Positions 41,887 through 50,471 of a stretch of 64,000 nt of DNA are shown one piece after another (within the stretch, counting starts at the first letter, position 1; every line of letters starts with the position of its first letter). Below the pieces are notes generated by a model. That model did not search any database and had not been told where the DNA came from. It saw nothing but the letters and a program-made list of their open reading frames with translations. The stretch is from Oscillibacter sp. 1-3 (GTDB lineage Bacteria > Bacillota > Clostridia > Oscillospirales > Oscillospiraceae): positions 1,047,033-1,111,032 of the forward strand of contig NZ_KE159703.1 of NCBI RefSeq assembly GCF_000403435.2, written 5' to 3'. The position numbers and the translations under genes were made by a program.

Positions 41887-43962
41887 TTGAAATTAGTTAT
41901 TGCGGAAAAACCCAGCGTGGCCCGGAGCATCGCCGCCGTGATTGGCGCGACCGACCGGCAGGAGGGCTACTTGCAGGGCAACGGCTACCTGGTGTCCTGG
42001 TGCATCGGGCATCTGATGTCCTTTGCCGACGCCGGGATGTACGACAAGCGTTTCAGGAAGTGGCGCTATGAGGATTTGCCCATCATCCCGGAAAACTGGC
42101 GGCTGACCGTCCCCCCGGACAAGCGGGAGCGGTTCGACACCCTGCGGACGCTGCTTCGCTCCGAGGAAGTGAGCGAGGTTATCAACGCCTGCGACGCCGG
42201 GCGGGAGGGCGAATTGATCTTCCGCACGGTCTACCACCTGGCGGGCTGTACCAAGCCCATGAAGCGGCTGTGGATTTCCAGCATGGAGGACAGCGCCATC
42301 CGGGAGGGCTTCGCCCACCTGAAACCGGGCTGGGACTATGACCCCCTGCATCAATCGGCGCTGTGCCGGGCCAAGGCGGACTGGCTGATTGGCATTAACG
42401 CCACCCGGCTTTTCTCTGTGCTGTACCACAAGCCCCTGACCGTGGGCCGCGTCCAGACCCCCACCCTGAAAATGCTGGCGGACAGGGACGCCAAGATCAC
42501 CGGCTTCCAGAAAGAGAAATATCACATCGTCCATATCGCCGGGGGCGGCATGGAGGCGGCAAGCGACCGTTTCCCTGACACTGCCGAGGCGGAGAGCGTC
42601 AAGACGGCCTGCATGGGAGCGCGGGCCGTCTGCGCTTCCATCCAGCGGGAGAAGAAAACAGAACAGCCCCCTAAGCTCTACGACCTCACCACCTTGCAGC
42701 GGAAGGCCAACCGGCTTTTCGGCTTCACGGCCAAACAGACCCTTGACTACGCCCAAACGCTGTATGAAAAGCGCCTGCTGACCTATCCCCGGACGGACAG
42801 CCGCTTCCTCTCCGACGACATGGAGCAGACGGCGGCGGGCATCGTGGCCGGTATCATCCCCATTCTCCCGTTCATGGAGGGAGCGGCGTTCTCCCCGGAG
42901 ATCCGCCGCGTCCTGAACAGCGCCAAGGTGAGCGACCACCACGCCATCATCCCCACGGCGGAGTTCGTAAAACAGGGCTTTTCCGGGCTGGCAGACAGCG
43001 AAAGGAAACTGCTGTCCCTGGTGTGCTGTAAGCTGCTGTGCGCCGTTGCCCCGGCCCATGAGTATGAGGCCGTCACCGCCGTTTTCACCTGCGCCGGGCA
43101 GGAGTTCACCGCCAAGGGCAAGACCATCCTGGCCGCTGGCTGGAAAGACATCGACCGCCGCTTCCGGGCCTCCCTGAAAACCGACGCCGACGAGGACGGC
43201 GAGGCCGCGCCGGAGCTGCCCGCCATCACCGAGGGGCAGGTTTTCGAGGATGTGGCCGCTTCCGTCACCGAGCATTTCACGTCGCCCCCCAAGCCCTACA
43301 CCGAAGATACCCTGCTGTCGGCTATGGAGCGGGCCGGGGCCGAGGATATGCCTGATGACGCCGAGCGCAAGGGCCTGGGTACGCCCGCCACCCGCGCTTC
43401 CATTCTGGAAAAGCTGGTGCAGATGGGCTTTGTCCAGCGCAAGGGAAAGCAGCTTCTTCCCACCAAGGACGGCATCAACCTGGCGGCGGTTCTGCCGGAA
43501 ACACTGACCTCCCCGGCCCTCACCGCCGAATGGGAAAGCCGCCTGTCCGAGATCGCCAAGGGGGAGGCCGACCCAGACGAGTTCATGGCTGGTATCGAGG
43601 CGCAGGCCCGCGGCCTGGTGACGGCCTACGCCCGCGTCAGCGAGGACAAGCAGAAATTGTTTCAGACCGAGCGTGTGGCCGTTGGGACGTGTCCCCGGTG
43701 CGGCGAAACCGTCTACGAGGGGAAGAAAAACTACTACTGCGGCAACCGGGCCTGTCAGTTCGTCATGTGGAAGAACGACCGCTTTTTTGAGGAAAGGAAA
43801 AAGGCGTTCACTCCGAAGATCGCCGCCGCCCTGCTCAAACATGGAAAGGTGAAGATCAAGGGCCTGTTCTCCCCCAAGACCGGCAAGACCTACGACGGCA
43901 CGGTGCTTCTGGCCGATACCGGCGGCAAGTATGTCAATTTCCGCATGGAGCGGAAGAAATAA
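41887..43962 (+). CDS. topB: Type IA DNA topoisomerase (topoisomerase III)
   Basis: The 691-residue protein begins LVIAEKPSVARSIAAVIGA (Toprim). The acidic Toprim motif is ACDAGREGELIFR and the catalytic Tyr is in LLTYPRTDSRFLSDD. The arch/strand-passage region includes GLGTPATRASILEKL. The C-terminus carries a zinc ribbon (CPRCGETVYEGKKNYYCGNRAC). Element-encoded topoisomerases of this type probably relax or decatenate DNA during transfer. The TTG start has CAAGGAGG upstream. It resumes the backbone after the RES insertion. Confidence 0.93.
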   Translation: MKLVIAEKPSVARSIAAVIGATDRQEGYLQGNGYLVSWCIGHLMSFADAGMYDKRFRKWRYEDLPIIPENWRLTVPPDKRERFDTLRTLLRSEEVSEVINACDAGREGELIFRTVYHLAGCTKPMKRLWISSMEDSAIREGFAHLKPGWDYDPLHQSALCRAKADWLIGINATRLFSVLYHKPLTVGRVQTPTLKMLADRDAKITGFQKEKYHIVHIAGGGMEAASDRFPDTAEAESVKTACMGARAVCASIQREKKTEQPPKLYDLTTLQRKANRLFGFTAKQTLDYAQTLYEKRLLTYPRTDSRFLSDDMEQTAAGIVAGIIPILPFMEGAAFSPEIRRVLNSAKVSDHHAIIPTAEFVKQGFSGLADSERKLLSLVCCKLLCAVAPAHEYEAVTAVFTCAGQEFTAKGKTILAAGWKDIDRRFRASLKTDADEDGEAAPELPAITEGQVFEDVAASVTEHFTSPPKPYTEDTLLSAMERAGAEDMPDDAERKGLGTPATRASILEKLVQMGFVQRKGKQLLPTKDGINLAAVLPETLTSPALTAEWESRLSEIAKGEADPDEFMAGIEAQARGLVTAYARVSEDKQKLFQTERVAVGTCPRCGETVYEGKKNYYCGNRACQFVMWKNDRFFEERKKAFTPKIAAALLKHGKVKIKGLFSPKTGKTYDGTVLLADTGGKYVNFRMERKK

Positions 43963-44033
43963 TCGGATAAATACATCATTTCCCCCGTCCGGCAGGGCGG
44001 GGGAACATCTTTTGAACAGAAAGGAGCGACCGA

Positions 44034-47000
44034 GTGAGCGAAGTATTTTCCATACAGTTGAGCAATCACACCACCCAGCCGGACGGCAAAACCGGCGTCT
44101 GGCTGGACTTGCCCGCCACAGCGGAGCAGGTGCGGGCGGCGATGGGGCAGATCGGCGTCACGCAGGATAATCCGTGGGACTATTTCATCAGCGGCTTTTC
44201 CTCCACGGAGGGCCGACACCTGGCTATCCCCTACGACCTGGCGCTGGCCTCCGGCGTGAACGAGCTGAATTTCCTTGCCGCCCGGCTGGAAAAGCTGGAC
44301 GCCTACGAGATCGGCGCACTGAACGCCGCCTTGCAGCAGAAGAACACCGAAATGCGGACGATTGGCCGCATCATCGACTACGCCGACAATCTGGATTACT
44401 ATGTCAATCTCCCCGACATCCATACCGTGGCCGCGCTGGGGGACTACTACCTGAACCGTTCCGGGATGGTGGATATGCCCGAAGCCTGGAAGCCCGCCAT
44501 TGACACGGCGGCGCTGGGAAAGCACATCGCCGGACTGGAACAGGGGGCCTTTACCGAGTACGGCTATATCGTCAAAAGCGGCGACCAGTGGCAGCGTGTC
44601 TATGAGGGCCAGCCCATCCCGGAAGAATACCGAGTATTGTCCTTCCCGCCCCCGCAGGTGGAACGGGACGAGGCCAGCCGCCCCCAGCCCCAGCCGGAGC
44701 AGACCGCCCCGGCCTCCCAGCCCGTCATTCCCATTGTGCTGACCGGCAAAAACAACGCCGAGCGCATGAAAGAGATCACCGACAAACTGGAAGCCGGTAT
44801 TCAGGCCCTTTTTGAGAGCGAACAGTATAAAAACTACCTCACCGCCATGTCCAAGTTCCACAATTACAGCTTCAACAACACCCTCCTGATTGCCATGCAG
44901 AAGCCGGATGCCTCCCTGGTGGCGGGCTACAACAAATGGAAGGACGAGTTCGAGCGCCATGTGAAGCGGGGGGAGCGGGCCATCAAGATTTTGGCCCCGG
45001 CCCCCTACAAGGTGCGGCGGCAGGTGGAAAAGCTGGACGCCAGCGGCAGGCCCATCCCCGGCCCGGACGGGAAGCCGCTGACCGAGGAACAGGAAGTGAC
45101 CGTTCCGGCCTTTAAGGTGGTGTCCGTGTTCGACGTGTCCCAGACCGAGGGCCGGGAGATACCCGACATCGCCGTGGACGAGCTGACCGGCAGTGTGGAG
45201 CGGTATCAGGACTTCTTCACCGCCTTGGAGCGGACTTCTCCCGTCCCCATCGCCTTTGAGAACATTGAGAGCGGGGCGCACGGCTACTACCACCTGGAGG
45301 AAAAGCGTATCGCCATTGACGAGGGCATGAGTGAGCTGCAAAACCTGAAAACGGCTATCCATGAGATCGCCCACGCCACTCTCCACGCCATTGACAAGGA
45401 CGCCACGCCGGAGGAATTGGCCGACCGCCCCGACCGCCGTACCCGCGAGGTGCAGGCCGAGAGCGTGGCCTATGCCGTCTGCCAGCACTACGGGCTGGAC
45501 ACATCGGACTACTCTTTCGGTTATGTGGCCGGTTGGAGTTCCGGCAAGGAGCTGTCCGAGCTGAAAGCATCCCTTGAAACCATCCGAGCCACGGCCAACG
45601 ACCTGATTACCAAGATCGACGGCCACCTTGCCCAGCTTCAGCAGGAGCGGGAAGCCCGGCAGGTAGAGGCCCCGCCCATCTGGAACGGGCTGGACGGGCT
45701 TATCAATGACAAGCCTTTCATGCCGGGGGCCACGCCGGAGCAGCAGGCCAACGCCCTGATCGACTTTGCCGAGCGTGACGGCCAGCGGTTGGGCAACGGG
45801 GAACGCCGCCTGATCGTGGACTACGCCAATGTTATCCGGGACTATCACAAGGTTGCCGATCTTATCAATGAGTTGTGTGAAGATGGCTACGAATTACAGC
45901 ATGGCGGCGTGGATATTGCGGTGAAAATGCGGGTGGAGCGTGAGATCGCGGACGCGCCCCCAATTTTCCTTGATCCGGACGCCGAGCCGCTGGTGACAGT
46001 CATTTGGAGCGAGAGCGCCGACCTGCGGGATGGGGAACAGATGCCCATTTCCCAAGCGGATGTCGTTTTCAAGGCAATGGACGACGCCATGAAGAATGAA
46101 CCGGGCTATGACAAGACCAAGTTCCGCATCGACTTCACCATGAACGGCAAAGCGGATAACTACGAGGGACGGCAAGATTTTGGCGATGGGGACGGTTCCC
46201 TGATCGAGCATATCCAAGGCTACCACGAGTATTACGCACAGTCTGAAAGCTGGAAAAGGAGCGTCATTGAACGGACGGGCATAGAGGGCTGGGAGCAGGA
46301 AGTGGCTGAACGGGACATGATTTTGGGCGAGTTCGTCCCCTACCTGAAACTGCACTGTAACCTCTCCGCTATGGAACGGGAAGCCCAACGGCCCTTACAG
46401 TCCGGGGAAGCCCTCCCCCCGGAGCAGACCGCCTACTTCAACGCCGTTCTGGACTATGTGCGCCAGTGCCGTCCGCTTCTCAATCAGGGCCAGTATCAGT
46501 TGCCGGAGCCGCCCCATCTGGCCGACTTCGATGTGGACTTGCAGGAGTACAAGGCCCATGTGATGGATGAAATACAGCGGGAAGCCGCCGCAGCCGGTAT
46601 GACGGTGGAGGAATACGCCGCCAACGGCTACGAGCCAGCCCCCCAGCCGGAAGCGTCGCAGACCCCCGACACGCCGGAGCAGGCGGAGCCTCCCGCCCCG
46701 GTTCTGACGGAGTTGGAGAAAAAGGCCGTGGAGATCGCCAAGGGATATGAAAAGCTGCTCTTGCAGGACAGGATAGATGTGATCGCCCGGACGTTCGGCT
46801 GTACCACGGGCAAGATCGAAACCTCCCCCTGTCGGGGTAAGTGGCGGGGGACAAGCGATATTTCCATCCGCTTTGACAACGGCGCTTCCCTGGCTATCGG
46901 CAATTACCGTACCCCGAAAGCCAAGACGGTCAAGGTGCAAAGCGAGTGTGTCAACGCCGTTCTGGTGCGGTATAACCCGGAGATCGTTCAGGCCACGAAA

Positions 47001-49172
47001 GAGGCCGCTGTCGCCGCCCTGCTGCGGAAAGAGGTAAAGGACAACGCCATCGCCGCCCAAAGGGGCTTGAAGCCCTACACGTTCCTCAATGTGGAGCTGC
47101 ACGACGGTGCGGACAACAAAAGCGGCTACATGGGCTGGTACTATGTGACCCTGGCCGTTGACGGGAAAATCTGTACCCACCTGGAAACGGGACTGGCCCA
47201 CGACATCGCCAGCGGCAAGGTGAGCGATACCCCCACAAGGGAGAATTATTTTACCGCCGGGGCCTTGAAAGAAGATCAGGTTGACTATGTGATGAACAAT
47301 GTGGGCTTTTCCTCCACCTCCGACCTATATTCCCTGCCCCTCCATGACGACGTGCGGGAGCGGGCGGAACGGACGCTGGCGGAACGGGAGGCCCAAACCG
47401 CCCCGCCCACCGTGGAGCCGACGCCGGAGGGCATTTCCGCCGAGCTGTACGACCTGATGTGCGCCTATGACCCGGAGTTTATGAAAAACTATGAGAACCG
47501 GGAAGATCAGATCGGCGGGACGATACGAGAAATGCAGGCGGTCGGCCCCACGTCCTTTGAGCTGGTGATCGTGGGCATCCGGGACGACGAGCAGGCCCCC
47601 GCCGCCCTCCGGGAACGCGCCGCCGCCCTGATGGACACTATCGACCGCTACAAAGAGCTGAACAACACCTTTTCCATCTATCAGATACGGGGCGGGCCGG
47701 AAACACGGGATTTCCGCTTTGAGCCGTACTACCGCCTGCTGGCGACCGGGCGGACGGTTGACCCGGCGAATTATGACCTGGTATATACCGCCCCGCTTCG
47801 GGACATCGACACGCTGGAAAGCATCTACCGCCAATTCAACACCGACCACCCCGCCGGCTTCACGGGACACAGCCTTTCCGTTTCTGATGTGGTGGTGCTT
47901 CGCCACGGCGACCGGCAGGAGGCCCATTTCTGTGATGATGTGGGGTTCCGGGAAGTGCCGGAGTTTTTGCGGGAAAATCCTCTGCGTACCGCCGAGCTGT
48001 CCACCGAGCAGAACGAGAACATGATCGACGGTGTTCTGAACAATACCCCGTCCCCCGGTGAGGTTGCGGCCAAGGAGGAAGCCGGGGAACCGGTTGCCGA
48101 TCAGCCGCCGCAGGCCGACGCCCCGGAGCAGGCCCCCGTTCATTATTACACCATCAACGAGGGAGCGGCCCGCCGTGCCAAGACAGCCAATAGCTTTGAC
48201 GACTACCGGCCCGGCAGCGCCACGGCGGAGTATCGCCGCATGGTGGACAAGGCGGTGGAGATCGCCCAGCGGCAGAAAAAACGGGTTGACCCGGAATTTC
48301 ACGATAAGATAGACCAGCTTCTTGACACCTATGCCCGCCTGCTGGCACAGAACATGAATAAAGGCTACGAGATCGCCGCCCGCGTCCCCTCTGTGATGAT
48401 CGCCGGGCCTGCGAATTTCCCGGTGAAGAAAAAGCAGAAACAGAACGCCGCCGATGATAAGAATATACGGGAGTGGCAGGAGATACAGGGCTTGCTTGAT
48501 AAAATCCGCAGTACGGGCATGGGCGGCATCAGCGCCGACGACCCCAACGCCATTGAGAAGCTGCAAGCCAAGCTGGAAAAGCTGGAAGCCACGCAGGAAA
48601 TGATGAAAGCGGTGAACGCCTACTACCGCAAGCACAAGACGTTGGAGGGCTGTCCCCACCTGTCCCAAAAGAGCATTGAGGCGTTCCAGTCCGGCATGGC
48701 CGGGGGCGGCGGGGAACCTCCCTTTTTGCCCTGGCAGTTGTCCAACAATAATGCCAACATCCGGCAGGTGCGCAGCCGCATTGAGCAGTTGACCCGCCAG
48801 CGGGAAAATGTCTTTGTGGGCTGGGAGTTCGACGGCGGCACGGTGGAGATCAACCGGGAGGCCAACCGCCTGCAAATCTTCTTTGAGGGCAAGCCCGACG
48901 AGGCCACCCGGAACATCCTGAAAGAAAACAGCTTCCGTTGGTCGCCCAAGGCCGGGGCGTGGCAGCGCCAGTTGAACGACAATACCTTTTGGGTGGTTGA
49001 CCGCATTTCGTTCCTGCGGCCCCTCTCCGGGGAAAAGCCCAGCGAATTGCAGATCAAAGCCCGGCAAGCACAACAGGAAAAGCCCTCCATCCGGGCGCAG
49101 TTGAAAGCGGCCAAGGAGGGCCAAAAGCAGAAGCCCCCCACCAAGGATAAATCGCAGGATTTGGAGGTGTGA
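44034..49172 (+). CDS. Giant multidomain antirestriction protein (ArdA-like, ArdC-like, YodL and DUF domains)
   Basis: The 1712-residue protein begins with an ArdA-like DNA-mimic domain (1-215; WLDLPATAEQVRAAMGQIG, NELNFLAARLEKL). An ArdC N-terminal domain follows at about 240-390 (MKEITDKLEAGIQALFESEQYKNYLTAMSKFHNYSFNNTLLIAMQKP). A zincin domain with H-E-x-x-H (LKTAIHEIAHATLHAID) lies at about 440-455, and helical middle regions follow. A YodL-type domain is near 1145-1330 (FSIYQIRGGPETRDFRFEPYYRL). DUF3560-like helices precede the C-terminus, which ends KPSIRAQLKAAK...QDLEV. ArdC proteins can travel with the DNA and protect it from restriction in the recipient. GTG start with AAAGGAG upstream. 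Confidence 0.8.
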   Translation: MSEVFSIQLSNHTTQPDGKTGVWLDLPATAEQVRAAMGQIGVTQDNPWDYFISGFSSTEGRHLAIPYDLALASGVNELNFLAARLEKLDAYEIGALNAALQQKNTEMRTIGRIIDYADNLDYYVNLPDIHTVAALGDYYLNRSGMVDMPEAWKPAIDTAALGKHIAGLEQGAFTEYGYIVKSGDQWQRVYEGQPIPEEYRVLSFPPPQVERDEASRPQPQPEQTAPASQPVIPIVLTGKNNAERMKEITDKLEAGIQALFESEQYKNYLTAMSKFHNYSFNNTLLIAMQKPDASLVAGYNKWKDEFERHVKRGERAIKILAPAPYKVRRQVEKLDASGRPIPGPDGKPLTEEQEVTVPAFKVVSVFDVSQTEGREIPDIAVDELTGSVERYQDFFTALERTSPVPIAFENIESGAHGYYHLEEKRIAIDEGMSELQNLKTAIHEIAHATLHAIDKDATPEELADRPDRRTREVQAESVAYAVCQHYGLDTSDYSFGYVAGWSSGKELSELKASLETIRATANDLITKIDGHLAQLQQEREARQVEAPPIWNGLDGLINDKPFMPGATPEQQANALIDFAERDGQRLGNGERRLIVDYANVIRDYHKVADLINELCEDGYELQHGGVDIAVKMRVEREIADAPPIFLDPDAEPLVTVIWSESADLRDGEQMPISQADVVFKAMDDAMKNEPGYDKTKFRIDFTMNGKADNYEGRQDFGDGDGSLIEHIQGYHEYYAQSESWKRSVIERTGIEGWEQEVAERDMILGEFVPYLKLHCNLSAMEREAQRPLQSGEALPPEQTAYFNAVLDYVRQCRPLLNQGQYQLPEPPHLADFDVDLQEYKAHVMDEIQREAAAAGMTVEEYAANGYEPAPQPEASQTPDTPEQAEPPAPVLTELEKKAVEIAKGYEKLLLQDRIDVIARTFGCTTGKIETSPCRGKWRGTSDISIRFDNGASLAIGNYRTPKAKTVKVQSECVNAVLVRYNPEIVQATKEAAVAALLRKEVKDNAIAAQRGLKPYTFLNVELHDGADNKSGYMGWYYVTLAVDGKICTHLETGLAHDIASGKVSDTPTRENYFTAGALKEDQVDYVMNNVGFSSTSDLYSLPLHDDVRERAERTLAEREAQTAPPTVEPTPEGISAELYDLMCAYDPEFMKNYENREDQIGGTIREMQAVGPTSFELVIVGIRDDEQAPAALRERAAALMDTIDRYKELNNTFSIYQIRGGPETRDFRFEPYYRLLATGRTVDPANYDLVYTAPLRDIDTLESIYRQFNTDHPAGFTGHSLSVSDVVVLRHGDRQEAHFCDDVGFREVPEFLRENPLRTAELSTEQNENMIDGVLNNTPSPGEVAAKEEAGEPVADQPPQADAPEQAPVHYYTINEGAARRAKTANSFDDYRPGSATAEYRRMVDKAVEIAQRQKKRVDPEFHDKIDQLLDTYARLLAQNMNKGYEIAARVPSVMIAGPANFPVKKKQKQNAADDKNIREWQEIQGLLDKIRSTGMGGISADDPNAIEKLQAKLEKLEATQEMMKAVNAYYRKHKTLEGCPHLSQKSIEAFQSGMAGGGGEPPFLPWQLSNNNANIRQVRSRIEQLTRQRENVFVGWEFDGGTVEINREANRLQIFFEGKPDEATRNILKENSFRWSPKAGAWQRQLNDNTFWVVDRISFLRPLSGEKPSELQIKARQAQQEKPSIRAQLKAAKEGQKQKPPTKDKSQDLEV

Positions 49173-49175
49173 CGA

Positions 49176-49865
49176 TTGCGAAAATATGAGGATGTGGACA
49201 TCATCGCCTCCCTGGGGGCTGTGATGGAGCTGAACACCGAGCATTACAAGAGCGATTTCCGCTATGACATGGAAATGTTCATGGAGGCGACACGGCATCC
49301 CACCGAGGAAAATACCCATTTGCTGTGGCTGTCCCGCCGCTGTGGAACCGAGTGCTTCCGGGAGCGTGACGCCTATCTGAAAGAAAGCCAGGCAAGTCAT
49401 ACCTGGGCGTTCCACGCCACCACGGGGGACAGCATTTTGGCCTACGCCGTGGAGATCACCGGCTTGCAGGACGGCCAAGTGATGGGCAATCTCTATGAAT
49501 TGGACTTCCGGCAGCACGCCGCCAAGCTGGGGCAGCAGGCGCTCCCCATTCAGGAAGTCAGCCTGAAATTTGAGGATGGAACCGAAACCCGCTGTTCCTA
49601 TGAGCAGTACGATCACGGTATCTATGGGATGGTGGCGGAGCATGGCAAGGTGGTGAGCAGGCACTATGAGCCGGAGAGTGAGGACGCCTTGCGGGGTCTG
49701 CTTTCCGCCGCCCGCCAAGGCAGGCAGAAGAACCGTGCGGCCACGTTCAAGATCAAGATTGGCCGCAAGCCCTCTATCCGCAAACAGCTTGCCGAGGCCA
49801 AGAACGCCGCCGCCCCGAAAAAGGCCCCGGCCAAAACGAAAAATCAGGGATTGGAGGTAGGATGA
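49176..49865 (+). CDS. Unknown element protein sharing a C-terminal tail with the giant protein
   Basis: The 229-residue protein is not one I can name. It is soluble, with an alpha/beta N-terminal part (RKYEDVDIIASLGAVMELNTEHYKSDFRYDMEMFMEATRHPTEENTHLLWLSRRCGTECF). Its basic tail reads KPSIRKQLAEAK...KTKNQGLEV, closely matching the last 30 residues of the preceding giant protein. It begins at TTG three bases after that gene's stop, so it is translationally coupled to it. The shared tail may be a secretion or interaction signal. Its stop overlaps the next gene (ATGA). Confidence 0.65.
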   Translation: MRKYEDVDIIASLGAVMELNTEHYKSDFRYDMEMFMEATRHPTEENTHLLWLSRRCGTECFRERDAYLKESQASHTWAFHATTGDSILAYAVEITGLQDGQVMGNLYELDFRQHAAKLGQQALPIQEVSLKFEDGTETRCSYEQYDHGIYGMVAEHGKVVSRHYEPESEDALRGLLSAARQGRQKNRAATFKIKIGRKPSIRKQLAEAKNAAAPKKAPAKTKNQGLEVG

Positions 49866-50068
49866 TGGTACATTTCACGGTTGAGGAAGAAAACCTGGTC
49901 TGTGTCTACTACAAGGCCGACCGGCGCAGGACGATGGGCCGCATGACCGCCGCCCTCCCCGATATGGACGGGGATATGCAGGCGTTGGCCCGGCAGACGA
50001 TCAGGAAGCTGGAGGCCATGACGGACGCCGATTTTGAGGATATGCGCTTTCTCTTTACGGACGAGTAA
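49862..50068 (+). CDS. TTRAP-family (transposon-transfer assisting) protein
   Basis: The 68-residue protein (VHFTVEEENLVCVYYKADRRRTMGRMTAALPDMDGDMQALARQTIRKLEAMTDADFEDMRF) fits the TTRAP family of short acidic proteins near the end of Tn1549/CTn transfer operons. The molecular role is unknown. It is the last gene of the long rightward operon and overlaps the preceding stop by four bases. Confidence 0.78.
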   Translation: MMVHFTVEEENLVCVYYKADRRRTMGRMTAALPDMDGDMQALARQTIRKLEAMTDADFEDMRFLFTDE

Positions 50069-50123
50069 CAGGGAACCGGCGCGGCAGGTTAGACGCTGAC
50101 AGGCAGCAGAATGGGTAACAAGA

Positions 50124-50174
50124 CCTGCGGAAAAGGTGCAGACGCGGAGCGGATGCACCTTTTCCGCAGGTGCC
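50124..50174. other. 17-bp perfect hairpin downstream of the transfer operon
   Basis: CCTGCGGAAAAGGTGCA and TGCACCTTTTCCGCAGG are exact inverted copies separated by about 14 bases. There is no T-run. It may protect the 3' end of the long transfer mRNA or form a DNA cruciform. Confidence 0.6.
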
Positions 50175-50235
50175 GCAAGCGGCCCGCCGGAGGTGGGGCG
50201 CTTGCGTAAACGGTAGACGCTGGGGGTATCAGAAA

Positions 50236-50285
50236 AGCAGGACGTGGAGCCGGTAGAATGGCCCCGCGTCCTGCCTTATTTTTTG
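50236..50285 (+). terminator. Terminator of the transfer operon
   Basis: GCAGGACG and CGTCCTGC arms around a GC-rich loop, followed by CTTATTTTTT. It lies about 170 bases after the TTRAP stop. Confidence 0.7.
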
Positions 50286-50293
50286 CCGGTTTT

Positions 50294-50406
50294 CTACGCA
50301 TTTAGAACGCCGTTTCAGCGGGTATTTGATAAATCATTCAGCCACCCCAACGACCGGCCTTTGAAAGCCTTGAAAACAGCGGGCTTTTACCGCTCTAAAT
50401 GCGTAG
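50294..50406. repeat. 13-bp inverted repeat bounding a 113-base segment
   Basis: CTACGCATTTAGA (50294-50306) and TCTAAATGCGTAG (50394-50406) are perfect inverse copies. The segment between them holds no gene and lies at the edge of the AT-rich caspase cargo. It could be a small non-autonomous element or a folded RNA. The gap 50069-50471 otherwise contains only the two hairpins listed. Confidence 0.6.
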
Positions 50407-50471
50407 GCTATTTGGAGCGAATATGCCAATCTAAAACCATGTTAGCATTACATTTTAATCTTGCTTTAATT

